A stretch of DNA of 15,186 bases from an uncultured Collinsella sp. (lineage in GTDB: Bacteria > Actinomycetota > Coriobacteriia > Coriobacteriales > Coriobacteriaceae), in the NCBI GenBank assembly GCA_958428675.1, contig CAUAGV010000023.1, positions 1 to 15,186 of the forward strand, read 5' to 3'. This document shows positions 1 through 6,583 of this stretch, in pieces (position 1 is the first letter of the stretch; the number at the start of each line of letters is the position of its first letter). Both the position numbers and the translations under genes were made by a program. Below the pieces are notes generated by a model that saw only the letters and a program-made list of their open reading frames with translations, was not told the origin of the DNA and made no database searches.

Positions 1-79
1 TCCTTTTCAACCACTGGGGGATGTGAACACGCACGGATCGTTCGCATCATGATTGAAGAGGATTTCTTAGACATGTTCA

Positions 80-170
80 CGCATCAGCTAAACATTATCA
101 GCGTAGTAATTATCTGATGCGGGTTAGCACATACAGCTAGCCCGTACGATAACGGGCGGCTGATGAAGAT
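80..170 (+). promoter_or_regulatory. Structured leader upstream of cstA
   Basis: No gene is visible in 1-242. An 8-nt inverted repeat pairs CGCATCAG (80-87) with CTGATGCG (114-121). GCTAA (87-91) could alternatively pair with TTAGC (124-128), so the two pairings compete. A short hairpin pairs GCCCGT (140-145) with ACGGGC (152-157). A terminator-like stem follows at 171-200. This order of foldable elements followed by a terminator just ahead of a coding region is what an attenuator or riboswitch leader looks like. I recognise no known riboswitch family in it, and it may simply be the 3' end of an upstream transcript. Confidence 0.35.
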
Positions 171-209
171 GAGGGCCGTCGAGCGCAACCGACGGCCCTC
201 ATTTTTTAT
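171..209 (+). terminator. Intrinsic terminator or attenuator before cstA
   Basis: A perfect 11-bp stem pairs 171-181 (GAGGGCCGTCG) with 190-200, closing an 8-nt loop, and is followed by ATTTTTTAT. It is a textbook Rho-independent terminator. It lies only about 33 nt before the cstA start. It therefore either ends an upstream transcript whose gene is outside the window, or acts as an attenuator for cstA. The sequence does not decide between these. Confidence 0.8.
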
Positions 210-242
210 GTCTAGGAAGTTCTTTTTAGAGGAGGAAATGTA

Positions 243-2132
243 ATGAACGGAGTTTTGCTCATGGTTGTGGCCGCGGCGGTGCTCGCCTGTGGCTATCTGG
301 GCTACGGCCGCTGGCTGGCCAACAAGTGGGGCGTTGACAAAGAGGCCCTCACGCCGGCCAAGCGCATGAAGGACGGCAAGAGCTTCTCGCCCGTCTCCGC
401 CTTTACCGCGTTCTCGCACCAGTTCAGCTCGATCTGCGGTGCTGGCCCTGTCACGGGTACGATCGTCGCCATGGCCTTTGGCTGGCTGCCCGTCGTGCTC
501 TGGGTCCTCGTCGGCGGCATCTTCTTTGGCGCCGTCCACGACTTTGGTGCTCTGTACGCTTCGATGAAGAACAACGGCAAGTCGCTCGCTCAGCTCATCG
601 AGAAGTACATCGGCAAGACCGGCCGTCGCCTGTTCCTGCTGTTCTGCTGGCTGTTCTGCATCATCGTCATCGCCGCCTTCACTGACATGGTCTGCAAGAC
701 GTTCATGTTCACCCCGGCCGTTGACGCTTCTGGCGCCGCTACCGGTGCCATCGACTTCACCAAGTCCTATGCCGCTGGCTGCGCTGGCACCATCTCCATC
801 CTGTTCACCTTCGTCGCTATCGCCTTTGGTTGGGCCCAGAAGAAGTTCAACCTCACCGGTGCCGCCGAGTTCGTCACCGGCGTGGTCCTCATGGTTCTCA
901 TGTTCGCCGTCGGAATGCAGTTCCCGGTCTACCTGGATAAGTTCCAGTGGTTCGCCGTCGTCATGGTCTACCTGGTCTTCGCTGGCGCTATGCCCATCCA
1001 GATGCTCAAGACCCCGCGTGACTACCTCACTTCCATCATGATGATCGTCATGATCGCCTGCGCTGTCCTCGGCATCGTCGTCCTGGGCGTCAACGGTCAG
1101 GCCACCATCACCGCTCCGGTCTTCACCGGCTTCTCCACTGCCTCCGGCATGATGTTCCCGGTCCTGTTCGTTTCCGTCGCTTGCGGTGCTCTCTCCGGTT
1201 TCCACAGCCTCGTTTCTTCCGGCACCTCTTCTAAGCAGGTCGAGAAGGAGCAGGACGCCGTCAAGGTCGGTTATGGCGCCATGATCGTCGAGTCCTTCGT
1301 CGGCATCCTTGCCATCATTGTCGCCGGCATCATGTTCTCCGATATGAACACCGCCGGTACTGGCGCCCTCAACGCCGGTGTCGCTTCCACCCCGTTCCAG
1401 ATCTTCGCCGCTGGCATCTCCCGCGGTATGCAGGCCTTCGGTGTTGACGGCACGCTCGCTACCGTCTTTATGACCATGAACGTTTCCGCTCTGGCCCTGA
1501 CCTCGCTCGATGCCGTCGCCCGCATCGCCCGCACCTCGTTCTCCGAGTTCTTTGCCCAGACCAACGACGCCCTGGCCATCGAGTCCAAGGCCGGCTACAT
1601 GAAGGTTCTCGGCAACCCCTGGTTCGCCACGGTCGTCACCCTGCTTCCCGGTCTCGCCCTTGCCTTTGGTGGCTATGCCAACATCTGGCCGCTCTTTGGT
1701 GCTTCCAACCAGCTGCTCGGCGGTATGACCATGATCACCCTCGCCGTGTTCTGCAAGTGCACCGGCCGCAAGGGCTGGATGCTCTACGTGCCCGTCGCCT
1801 TCCTACTCTGCTGCACCTTCACCTCGCTGGTCCAGAGCGCCATGGGCTGCATGACCGCTGTCCAGGCTTACGGCTTCTTCGGCACCATCCCGGCTACCGC
1901 CACCACGGCCGCCGTCTCCGTCGCCGCCACCAAGGGCCTGCAGCTCGTTTTCGCCGTCCTGCTGATGGTCCTGGGCCTCATCGTCGCCGTCAACTGCCTC
2001 AAGGAGTTCTTCGGCAAGGAGGCCGGCTCCATGCCTGACGAGGAGCCCGAGTGGTCCGAGATGGGCAAGGCCGAGTACGGTCGCGCCGCTGCCGCTGAAG
2101 CTCCTGCCGACGCCGAGGCCGCCAAGGCCTAG
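243..2132 (+). CDS. cstA: CstA-family carbon-starvation transporter
   Basis: The product is a 629-residue polytopic membrane protein of the CstA family. Relatives import peptides or pyruvate (E. coli CstA and BtsT) when better carbon sources run out. The family's N-terminal signature is clear: YGRWL near residue 21, then SHQFSSICGAGPVTG at about 58-72. A typical late motif, FGASNQLLGGMTMITLA, lies in the C-terminal third. Long hydrophobic stretches fill residues 1-600, and the last 40 residues are a charged, Ala/Glu-rich cytoplasmic tail. At 629 residues it is shorter than the roughly 700-residue E. coli proteins. The ATG at 243 has a strong ribosome-binding site, GAGGAGG at 229-235, with 7-nt spacing. 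The gene is monocistronic, lying between terminator-like hairpins at 171-209 and 2172-2210. Which substrate it carries cannot be told from the sequence. Confidence 0.95.
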   Translation: MNGVLLMVVAAAVLACGYLGYGRWLANKWGVDKEALTPAKRMKDGKSFSPVSAFTAFSHQFSSICGAGPVTGTIVAMAFGWLPVVLWVLVGGIFFGAVHDFGALYASMKNNGKSLAQLIEKYIGKTGRRLFLLFCWLFCIIVIAAFTDMVCKTFMFTPAVDASGAATGAIDFTKSYAAGCAGTISILFTFVAIAFGWAQKKFNLTGAAEFVTGVVLMVLMFAVGMQFPVYLDKFQWFAVVMVYLVFAGAMPIQMLKTPRDYLTSIMMIVMIACAVLGIVVLGVNGQATITAPVFTGFSTASGMMFPVLFVSVACGALSGFHSLVSSGTSSKQVEKEQDAVKVGYGAMIVESFVGILAIIVAGIMFSDMNTAGTGALNAGVASTPFQIFAAGISRGMQAFGVDGTLATVFMTMNVSALALTSLDAVARIARTSFSEFFAQTNDALAIESKAGYMKVLGNPWFATVVTLLPGLALAFGGYANIWPLFGASNQLLGGMTMITLAVFCKCTGRKGWMLYVPVAFLLCCTFTSLVQSAMGCMTAVQAYGFFGTIPATATTAAVSVAATKGLQLVFAVLLMVLGLIVAVNCLKEFFGKEAGSMPDEEPEWSEMGKAEYGRAAAAEAPADAEAAKA

Positions 2133-2171
2133 TCGGTCGGACGGGTTGAATCTCCCATCTATTTGACTCGG

Positions 2172-2210
2172 AAAGACCGGGTCCGCAATCAAGCGGACCC
2201 GGTCTTTTTT
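2172..2210 (+). terminator. Rho-independent terminator of cstA
   Basis: A perfect 15-bp stem pairs 2172-2186 with 2193-2207 around the loop AATCAA. The descending arm runs into a six-T tract at 2205-2210. It lies 40 nt after the cstA stop. It falls inside the extreme 5' part of the open frame that continues into the next gene, which argues that the next gene starts further downstream. Confidence 0.93.
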
Positions 2211-2315
2211 CTTGTGAGAACAGGTGGTGCAAGGGCGTTCTCGCAGATGTTTTGCGTGGATAGGCTCGTGCGTTGTACCATATGGACGTATATGTGTGCA
2301 TATGAAAGGGGCCCC

Positions 2316-4490
2316 GTGGCCAAGACGGTATATTCCGATAATCAAAACAATGTCGATGCTCTGGCTGAGCGCCTGAGCAGCCAGACGTCGCTTTCTGCCG
2401 AGCGCGCCAAGCTGGTTGCCTACGACCTGCTCTGCCGCAAGGCGCTCAAGATTAAGTCGAGCGCGCTGGCGCAGATTTTCCGCTCCGTCGATAAGGAATG
2501 CGACACCAAGGCGATGCGCGATGAGCTTATCGCGGCAAATATCGTGACCAAGATCGAGGGCAGCGGCATTAACGGGCGCCCGGCGTTCTATACCATCAAT
2601 GTCGAGATCCGCGATGCCCAGGAGCAGCCTGCCGAGTCCGTCGAAGATTTTGTCGTCGAGGATTCCGCTGACGTGCCTGCTGTGGAAGAAGCTGCTCCGC
2701 GTGAGCATGTCGATACCGATGAGTTGCTCGATGAGAACGTCGTGCGTGCCTTTACGGCCAAGGCAGGACGCGGCGGTTTTGGCGGGGGTGGCAAGCGCGA
2801 TGCGCAGCGCCGCGCCCAGCAGGAGCGCTTCCGTCGTGCCGTTGCTCAAAAGGGTGAGACGGATGCCGAGGCTGTTGAGAACGAGGTTGCTGCCGAGTCG
2901 CAGAGGCCCGCGAAGGAGCAAAAGCCCGTGGAGGCCCAGGAGCCCCAGCGTCGCCGTGGTGCCCACTTTAAGGCTGCACAGCAGGGCGCCGCGCGTGAGG
3001 TCGAAGAGTCTTCTGAGGTTGCAGACGATGTTGAGGAGTCTGCCAAGAAGGCTCCGGGTTCGTGTCGTCCCGGCCGCGGTTTTGCGGGACGCGCGTATCC
3101 CGTAAAGCGTCAGGAGAAGGGCGAGTCGGTTTCGACCACCCAGGACGAGAAGGCCGTTGAGCCGGCGGCTCGCGAGCAAAAGTCTGTTGAGCCGCAGCTT
3201 GAGGCTGATGCCGAGGCCAAGGGCCAGCAGCCTACTGATGAGCAGACGGAGCGGGGCGCGTCGAGCAAGCCTCGCCGCCGTCGCCATCGTGGGGGCCGCA
3301 GTTCCCATGCCGAGACTGCAGCCGAGAGGACCACGCCGCAGGACGAGGATGCGAAGGCCGAGGTTTCTTCGGGGCAGCCTAAGCGCCAGCCGGCGAAGGA
3401 GAGCAAGTCCGATCGTCCGCAGAAGCAGGCGTCTATGCCGAAGCGCGAGCGCAATTCCCAAGGCGATTCTAAACGCAAGTCTCAGAAGAAGCCGGAGTCT
3501 TCCGCAGCAGGTACTGCTGCCCAGCAGCCCAAGTCGGCCGTTCGCGGTGAGGTATCGGCGTTCGCCCTTGCCCGCGTTTTAGGCAGGCAGCTGCTCAAGG
3601 TTGTCCCTACGCCTACGGCGCTCTCTAAGATCAAGGAGCAGCAGACACAGATCGTAAAGGTCGAGGGCAAGGACGGCAAAAAGGCTCCGCAGCGCACTCA
3701 GCACAACGAGATGTCCAACCGCAAGATTGCCGAGGAAATCGCAATCATCCAGGCTTGGATCGAGCAGAACCGAGGTGCCGATACGCCGGTTGCCTCGCGC
3801 CGCCAGCGTGCCTACCAGATCTTTAACGACGAGAAGGCTTTTGACGGCAAGCACGGTGAGCGCTTGATCAGGCGTATGACCGAAAAGGGCATCAGCATGC
3901 AGGCGATCAAGGTCGCCCCCAATCGCCCCGTGCACTTTACGGGCTTCTTTACGCTGGGAGCCGACAAGCCGTTCATTATGGTCGAGAACCTGGACACCTA
4001 CGACGAGATCGTCAAGCTGCTGCGTGGCCGCAAGCACGCCAAGCTCTTTGGCATCAAGGTGGGCGGCGTGATTTTTGGCGGCGGATGCAAAGCGAGCGTC
4101 TCGCATGCCCTGGACGATTATCTGGCCGAGATCGGCTATCGCTTTAACTACGTCTACTACGTGGGCGATATCGACCGCGAGGGCGCGCGCATCGTCGAGC
4201 AGGCTCGCAATGCCAATGTGGTTGAGATTCGCCTGCATGCCGGCATGTACCGCGCCATGCTCGCCGAGCACAAGCGTCGCGTGAAGGCCGGCGGAGAGTG
4301 CGAGCCCGCGGCTGCCAACCAGGGCGTGCCGCAGAACTTGGCCGCTACGATCAAGGATCTGCCCATGGTCACGCGTGTGCAGTTCCGCAACGTGCTACGT
4401 GAAGGCGGGCGCATTCCGCAGGAGATTCTGATGACCGCCGACTATCGGGATGGCGACTCGGGAAGCTTCGACCGCATGCTGAACAATTAG
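2316..4490 (+). CDS. JetD/DUF2220-like Toprim protein with long disordered arm
   Basis: The product is a 724-residue protein of unknown role. Residues 1-105 look like a small helical, winged-helix-type domain. Residues about 106-430 are low-complexity and rich in E, K, R, A and Q, with RGG-like patches. From about residue 440 a folded domain resembles the C-terminal part of Wadjet JetD (DUF2220): a YQIFNDEKAF motif at about 500-509, VEN with Glu557, and YVGDIDREG with Asp618 and Asp620. A Glu followed by Asp-x-Asp is the Toprim metal site used by JetD and topoisomerase VI A/Spo11. I chose the GTG at 2316, preceded by AAGGGG at 2306-2311, because the frame upstream of it runs through the cstA terminator. 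An in-frame ATG at 2292 is the alternative. No other Wadjet gene is adjacent. The domain call comes from remembered family motifs; the role is unknown. Confidence 0.8.
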   Translation: MAKTVYSDNQNNVDALAERLSSQTSLSAERAKLVAYDLLCRKALKIKSSALAQIFRSVDKECDTKAMRDELIAANIVTKIEGSGINGRPAFYTINVEIRDAQEQPAESVEDFVVEDSADVPAVEEAAPREHVDTDELLDENVVRAFTAKAGRGGFGGGGKRDAQRRAQQERFRRAVAQKGETDAEAVENEVAAESQRPAKEQKPVEAQEPQRRRGAHFKAAQQGAAREVEESSEVADDVEESAKKAPGSCRPGRGFAGRAYPVKRQEKGESVSTTQDEKAVEPAAREQKSVEPQLEADAEAKGQQPTDEQTERGASSKPRRRRHRGGRSSHAETAAERTTPQDEDAKAEVSSGQPKRQPAKESKSDRPQKQASMPKRERNSQGDSKRKSQKKPESSAAGTAAQQPKSAVRGEVSAFALARVLGRQLLKVVPTPTALSKIKEQQTQIVKVEGKDGKKAPQRTQHNEMSNRKIAEEIAIIQAWIEQNRGADTPVASRRQRAYQIFNDEKAFDGKHGERLIRRMTEKGISMQAIKVAPNRPVHFTGFFTLGADKPFIMVENLDTYDEIVKLLRGRKHAKLFGIKVGGVIFGGGCKASVSHALDDYLAEIGYRFNYVYYVGDIDREGARIVEQARNANVVEIRLHAGMYRAMLAEHKRRVKAGGECEPAAANQGVPQNLAATIKDLPMVTRVQFRNVLREGGRIPQEILMTADYRDGDSGSFDRMLNN

Positions 4491-4492
4491 TT

Positions 4493-4520
4493 CCGCCGTT
4501 CTACCGAACGGCGGTCCTCT
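4493..4520 (+). terminator. Stem-loop after the JetD-like gene, possible weak terminator
   Basis: A perfect 9-bp stem pairs CCGCCGTTC (4493-4501) with 4506-4514 around a TACC loop, two bases after the stop codon. The following bases, TCCTCT, contain few T residues. Termination would therefore be weak or Rho-assisted, or the hairpin may protect the mRNA 3' end. Confidence 0.5.
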
Positions 4521-4825
4521 CGACGCTGCGAGGGTCCCTGGCACGGCAATCTGACGTTCAACTTCGGCGGCGCGACCAGAAGGTCAGCGCCGCCTCGTTT
4601 CACGTCACCTTGCCATATCAGGACCCCTCTCGCTGTCACGTCCAAAACATCGAGGTTAGTGGCCTTCTTTGCGTGCGGAACTCGCGATAAACCTAAGCCG
4701 GTGTCCCCGCTCTCCCGGGGCCTGTCGTGGCTTGGCCGTTGCATGCGGCTCGCTTTTCGGAACGGGGCTGACGGACACGTTCCGAAATCTACCACCGTCG
4801 CTGTGCAGGGTGTCTATAAAGAGCC
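4515..4825. other. Gene-free stretch with long hairpins
   Basis: I see no credible coding region here. Open frames on both strands lack ribosome-binding sites and family-like composition. Two long hairpins stand out. GGCGGCGCGACC (4566-4577) pairs with 4582-4594, with one bulged A, around the loop AGAA. TTTCGGAACG (4755-4764) pairs perfectly with CGTTCCGAAA (4778-4787). Smaller pairings include AAGCC with GGCTT and CCCC with GGGG around 4694-4733. The stretch could be a structured RNA or part of a dispersed repeat. It matches no RNA family that I recognise. Confidence 0.4.
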
Positions 4826-5055
4826 GTGGCCAAAAAACATCAAATATGAGTACTGATATTCTTTTAGTAGCAGTAATTTTGACCACATTTAAGGTGATTT
4901 GACGTTTCGATCGAGCAGATAAGCTGCCGTATCTCCTCAAGTGTTCATTAAAGGAAAACCTTGATGCGAATAAATCTCATTAAGATCTTCTTTTATTAAC
5001 GAAAATAATGTAGCTACAACGGTAACAGTACTCATATTTGCCTTTTTTTGGCCAC
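4826..5055. repeat. AT-rich island bounded by 30-nt inverted repeats
   Basis: The left arm at 4826-4855 and the reverse complement of the right arm at 5026-5055 both start GTGGCCAAAAAA and both end CAAATATGAGTACTG. They differ only in a few bases in the middle. The 170 bp between them are markedly AT-rich against G+C-rich surroundings. Each arm ends inside an ATG-initiated mini-ORF pointing inward. One runs 4846-4902 on plus (18 residues, MSTDILLVAVILTTFKVI). The other runs 5035-4937 on minus (32 residues, starting MSTVTVVATLFSLIKEDLNE). No good ribosome-binding site precedes either ATG. The flanks (GAGCC and AGTCC) show no target-site duplication. It may be a MITE-like element, a dispersed repeat pair or a convergent small-RNA locus. 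Confidence 0.6.
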
Positions 5056-5090
5056 AGTCCTTCGGAGGGTCCTCGAAAATAGTCCCGAGC

Positions 5091-5119
5091 CGGCACTTTA
5101 GGAACGTCCCTAAGTGCCG
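5091..5119. other. Stem-loop in the intergenic repeat region
   Basis: CGGCACTT (5091-5098) pairs with AAGTGCCG (5112-5119), and AGG can pair with CCT inside the loop. No T-tract follows on either strand, so it is not a classical terminator. Its role is unknown. Confidence 0.4.
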
Positions 5120-5141
5120 ACACCGCGTCTGCCTGCGGCGC

Positions 5142-5377
5142 CCGCGCCCCGCTGCGTCGCTCCGCACCCTTGCGGGTTCGGATCCCTCCGCTTGGCGGCG
5201 TTGGCTCGATTTGCTTGACGTGAGGGGCTCTTGGCTGGTGTGGGACGGAGGGATTCCGCGTCCGCCTGGTCGGCGGCCGCGCCCCGCTGCGTCGCTTCGC
5301 TCCTTGCGTGCTGCGCTGGAAAACGCTTCGCGTTTCCTCAGCTCCGCACCCTTGCGGGCTCGAATTCCTCCGCTTGC
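5142..5377. repeat. G+C-rich repeats resembling tRNA 3' ends
   Basis: A 20-nt sequence, CCGCGCCCCGCTGCGTCGCT, occurs identically at 5142-5161 and 5277-5296. A second repeat, CTCCGCACCCTTGCGGG followed by a TCG-containing stretch and CCTCCGCTTG, occurs at about 5160-5194 and 5342-5375. In the first copy, GGGTTCGGATCCCTCC reads like a tRNA T-arm and acceptor 3' strand. The 16-nt sequence TGGGACGGAGGGATTC at 5241-5256 is identical to bases 5432-5447, the 3' part of the adjacent tRNA-Gln on its complementary strand. The stretch therefore looks like tandem debris built from tRNA-end-like pieces. The open frames crossing it are Arg-rich and not protein-like. Confidence 0.55.
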
Positions 5378-5379
5378 CC

Positions 5380-5418
5380 ACAAGAAAGCGCCCTGAGCCG
5401 TTATGGGCTTAGGGCGCT
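5380..5418 (-). terminator. Rho-independent terminator of tRNA-Gln
   Basis: Read on the minus strand, AGCGCCCTAAGCC (5418-5406) pairs with GGCTCAGGGCGCT (5399-5387), with one A-C mismatch, around a six-base loop. TTTCTTG follows. It starts 10 nt after the tRNA CCA end and would release the tRNA precursor. Confidence 0.85.
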
Positions 5419-5427
5419 CAGTTTTAA

Positions 5428-5502
5428 TGGCTGGGACGGAGGGATTCGAACCCCCAACAGCCGGCACCAAAAACCGGAGTTCTACCGTTGAACTACGTCC
5501 CA
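5428..5502 (-). tRNA. tRNA-Gln (anticodon UUG)
   Basis: The gene is 75 nt long including an encoded CCA. The acceptor arm TGGGACG pairs with CGTCCCA, with discriminator G. The D-loop region is GTTCAACGGTAGAAC. The anticodon stem CCGGT pairs with GCCGG around the loop TTTTGGT, giving anticodon TTG, which reads CAA glutamine codons. The T-arm contains GGGGGTTCGAATCCC. The overall sequence closely follows bacterial tRNA-Gln. A promoter candidate lies just upstream at the end of the neighbouring gene, and a terminator follows directly. Confidence 0.97.
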
Positions 5503-5532
5503 ATGTGTGGTGTTGCCCAAAGCAACTCGTCT

Positions 5533-5561
5533 AGTTTACCTAATCTGCGAGGGCATCGCAA
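5533..5561 (-). promoter_or_regulatory. Candidate promoter for tRNA-Gln
   Basis: On the minus strand TTGCGA (5561-5556) and TAAACT (5538-5533) are separated by 17 nt. Each matches four of six consensus bases. The pair overlaps the last codons of the CwlM-like gene. The predicted start would be about 24 nt before the tRNA 5' end. Confidence 0.45.
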
Positions 5562-6445
5562 ACGCCGTCGAGTAGGCGTACGGCGAGCGTCTGCGCGTCG
5601 CTGGCCGTGAAGGTGCCGTTGTAGCGCGTCATGCCCGTGAGCTCAATGCGAATGCGAGCCGGCTTCTGCTGCGCGGCGACATTGGCGGTGCGGATGCGCT
5701 GGGCCAGGTTGTGGCACTCGGCGAGGGCAATCGTGGCGCGTGGCGCGGCGTCGGCGGGCAGCTCGTCGCTTGCGATCTCGAGCACCAGGTCAACGTCGGT
5801 TGGGACCTCGGAGTCGCAGAGCATCATGCCGCTGTTGTCGGTCGTTGCCGTGGCGATGTTCCACATGCGCGAAGCAACGCTGCGTGCGATGGGGTCCTCG
5901 CCGATAACGGCAATCTGGAAGCGCTCGAGCACGTTGGCGGCGCGAGCAAAACCGATGCGGGACTCGGCTTCGGTGACCGAGGGCTTGCCCTCCCACACAT
6001 GGTGCAGGCGGTTGATGTAGGCGTAGGTGTCCTGGAAGGCCATGCCGTCGGCAAACAGGCCGACATTTTCCTGGAACTGCTGCAGGGCGGCCTCGGTATG
6101 CGGACCAAAGTAGCCGTCGTCTTCGCCACAGGCAAAGCCCAAAACGTTGAGAGCGCGCTGCAGGGCCTGCACATCGGCGCCATGGAAATTGGGCATGCGC
6201 AGATACAGGGTGCGGTCGCCCAGCTTATACGAGGCGTCGACCAGGGCGCTCCAACAGGGAATATCGACGGCATGACCGGCAGCAAGGCCGCTGTCGAGCC
6301 TGAAGGTGCTGACGGCCTGCTCGGTGGTGGTGCCAAAGCGCTTGTCGGCAACCTCGGTGTCATCGATTGTATAGCCGAGCTGCAGAAGGCGGGACTGGAC
6401 GTCCTCGACGGCTGCGCCCTGCATGCCCGTTGTAATAGGTTCCAT
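5540..6445 (-). CDS. CwlM-like peptidoglycan-binding protein, degenerate amidase part
   Basis: The product is a 301-residue protein without a signal peptide or membrane segment, so it is probably cytoplasmic. Residues about 4-68 and 76-146 are two PG_binding_1 repeats. The second holds ASYKLGDRTLYLR, then GADVQALQRALNVLGF and DGYFGPHTEAALQQFQ. This closely recalls mycobacterial CwlM, as I remember it, where two such domains precede an Amidase_3 domain. Here the C-terminal 140 residues keep an alpha/beta rhythm (QIAVIGEDP, DVDLVLEIAS, RIRIELTG). They lack the Asp-Pro-Gly-His and Glu/His zinc ligands of an active amidase. Mycobacterial CwlM is an inactive amidase homologue that stimulates MurA, so a regulatory role in wall synthesis is a reasonable inference. 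The ATG at 6445 has AAAGGGG 7 nt upstream. Upstream of it on the same strand is the polyprenyl synthase gene, and tRNA-Gln follows. Confidence 0.8.
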   Translation of the reverse strand: MEPITTGMQGAAVEDVQSRLLQLGYTIDDTEVADKRFGTTTEQAVSTFRLDSGLAAGHAVDIPCWSALVDASYKLGDRTLYLRMPNFHGADVQALQRALNVLGFACGEDDGYFGPHTEAALQQFQENVGLFADGMAFQDTYAYINRLHHVWEGKPSVTEAESRIGFARAANVLERFQIAVIGEDPIARSVASRMWNIATATTDNSGMMLCDSEVPTDVDLVLEIASDELPADAAPRATIALAECHNLAQRIRTANVAAQQKPARIRIELTGMTRYNGTFTASDAQTLAVRLLDGVCDALAD

Positions 6446-6583
6446 GAACGAACCCCTTTCGGCGTACCATTCGTACTATTTGAGCGTGTGTCGGATAGAC
6501 AACGCAAAGGGATGCATAAACATGCACTCAACAGTGTAGCAAGTTGTACCCAAATACGCTGCTGACAGGTTTTATAACCCCCG

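Noticed and set aside
160..215. Hammerhead-ribozyme-like core CTGATGA followed by a stem at 171-200
   Set aside because: The GAAA that should follow stem II is replaced by ATTTTTT, and no flanking stems I and III can be formed. The stem is better explained as a terminator.
84..1205. Minus-strand open frame of 373 codons opposite cstA
   Set aside because: Its Asp/Glu/Gly/His-rich composition is the mirror of membrane-protein codons. It has no ribosome-binding site and overlaps cstA completely.
2163..2315. Earlier start for the JetD-like protein at 2163
   Set aside because: The extra 51 codons read through the strong cstA terminator and lack a ribosome-binding site. The GTG at 2316 has one and begins a sensible sequence, MAKTVYSDN.
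1803..3461. Long minus-strand open frame of 552 codons opposite cstA and the JetD-like gene
   Set aside because: It runs antisense through two well-supported genes and the cstA terminator. It is Leu/Arg/Gly-rich with no family-like motif, as expected from a G+C-rich antisense frame.
4487..4795. Minus-strand open frame of 102 codons after the JetD-like gene
   Set aside because: It covers hairpin-forming sequence, has no ribosome-binding site and no recognisable domain. It was treated as non-coding, though conservation across strains would reopen the question.
4937..5503. Minus-strand open frame of 188 codons across the tRNA and repeat region
   Set aside because: Its start lies within tRNA-Gln, its first residues are a translated tRNA, and the rest is Arg-rich repeat. 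Only the last 32 codons, starting at 5035, were kept as a possible mini-ORF.
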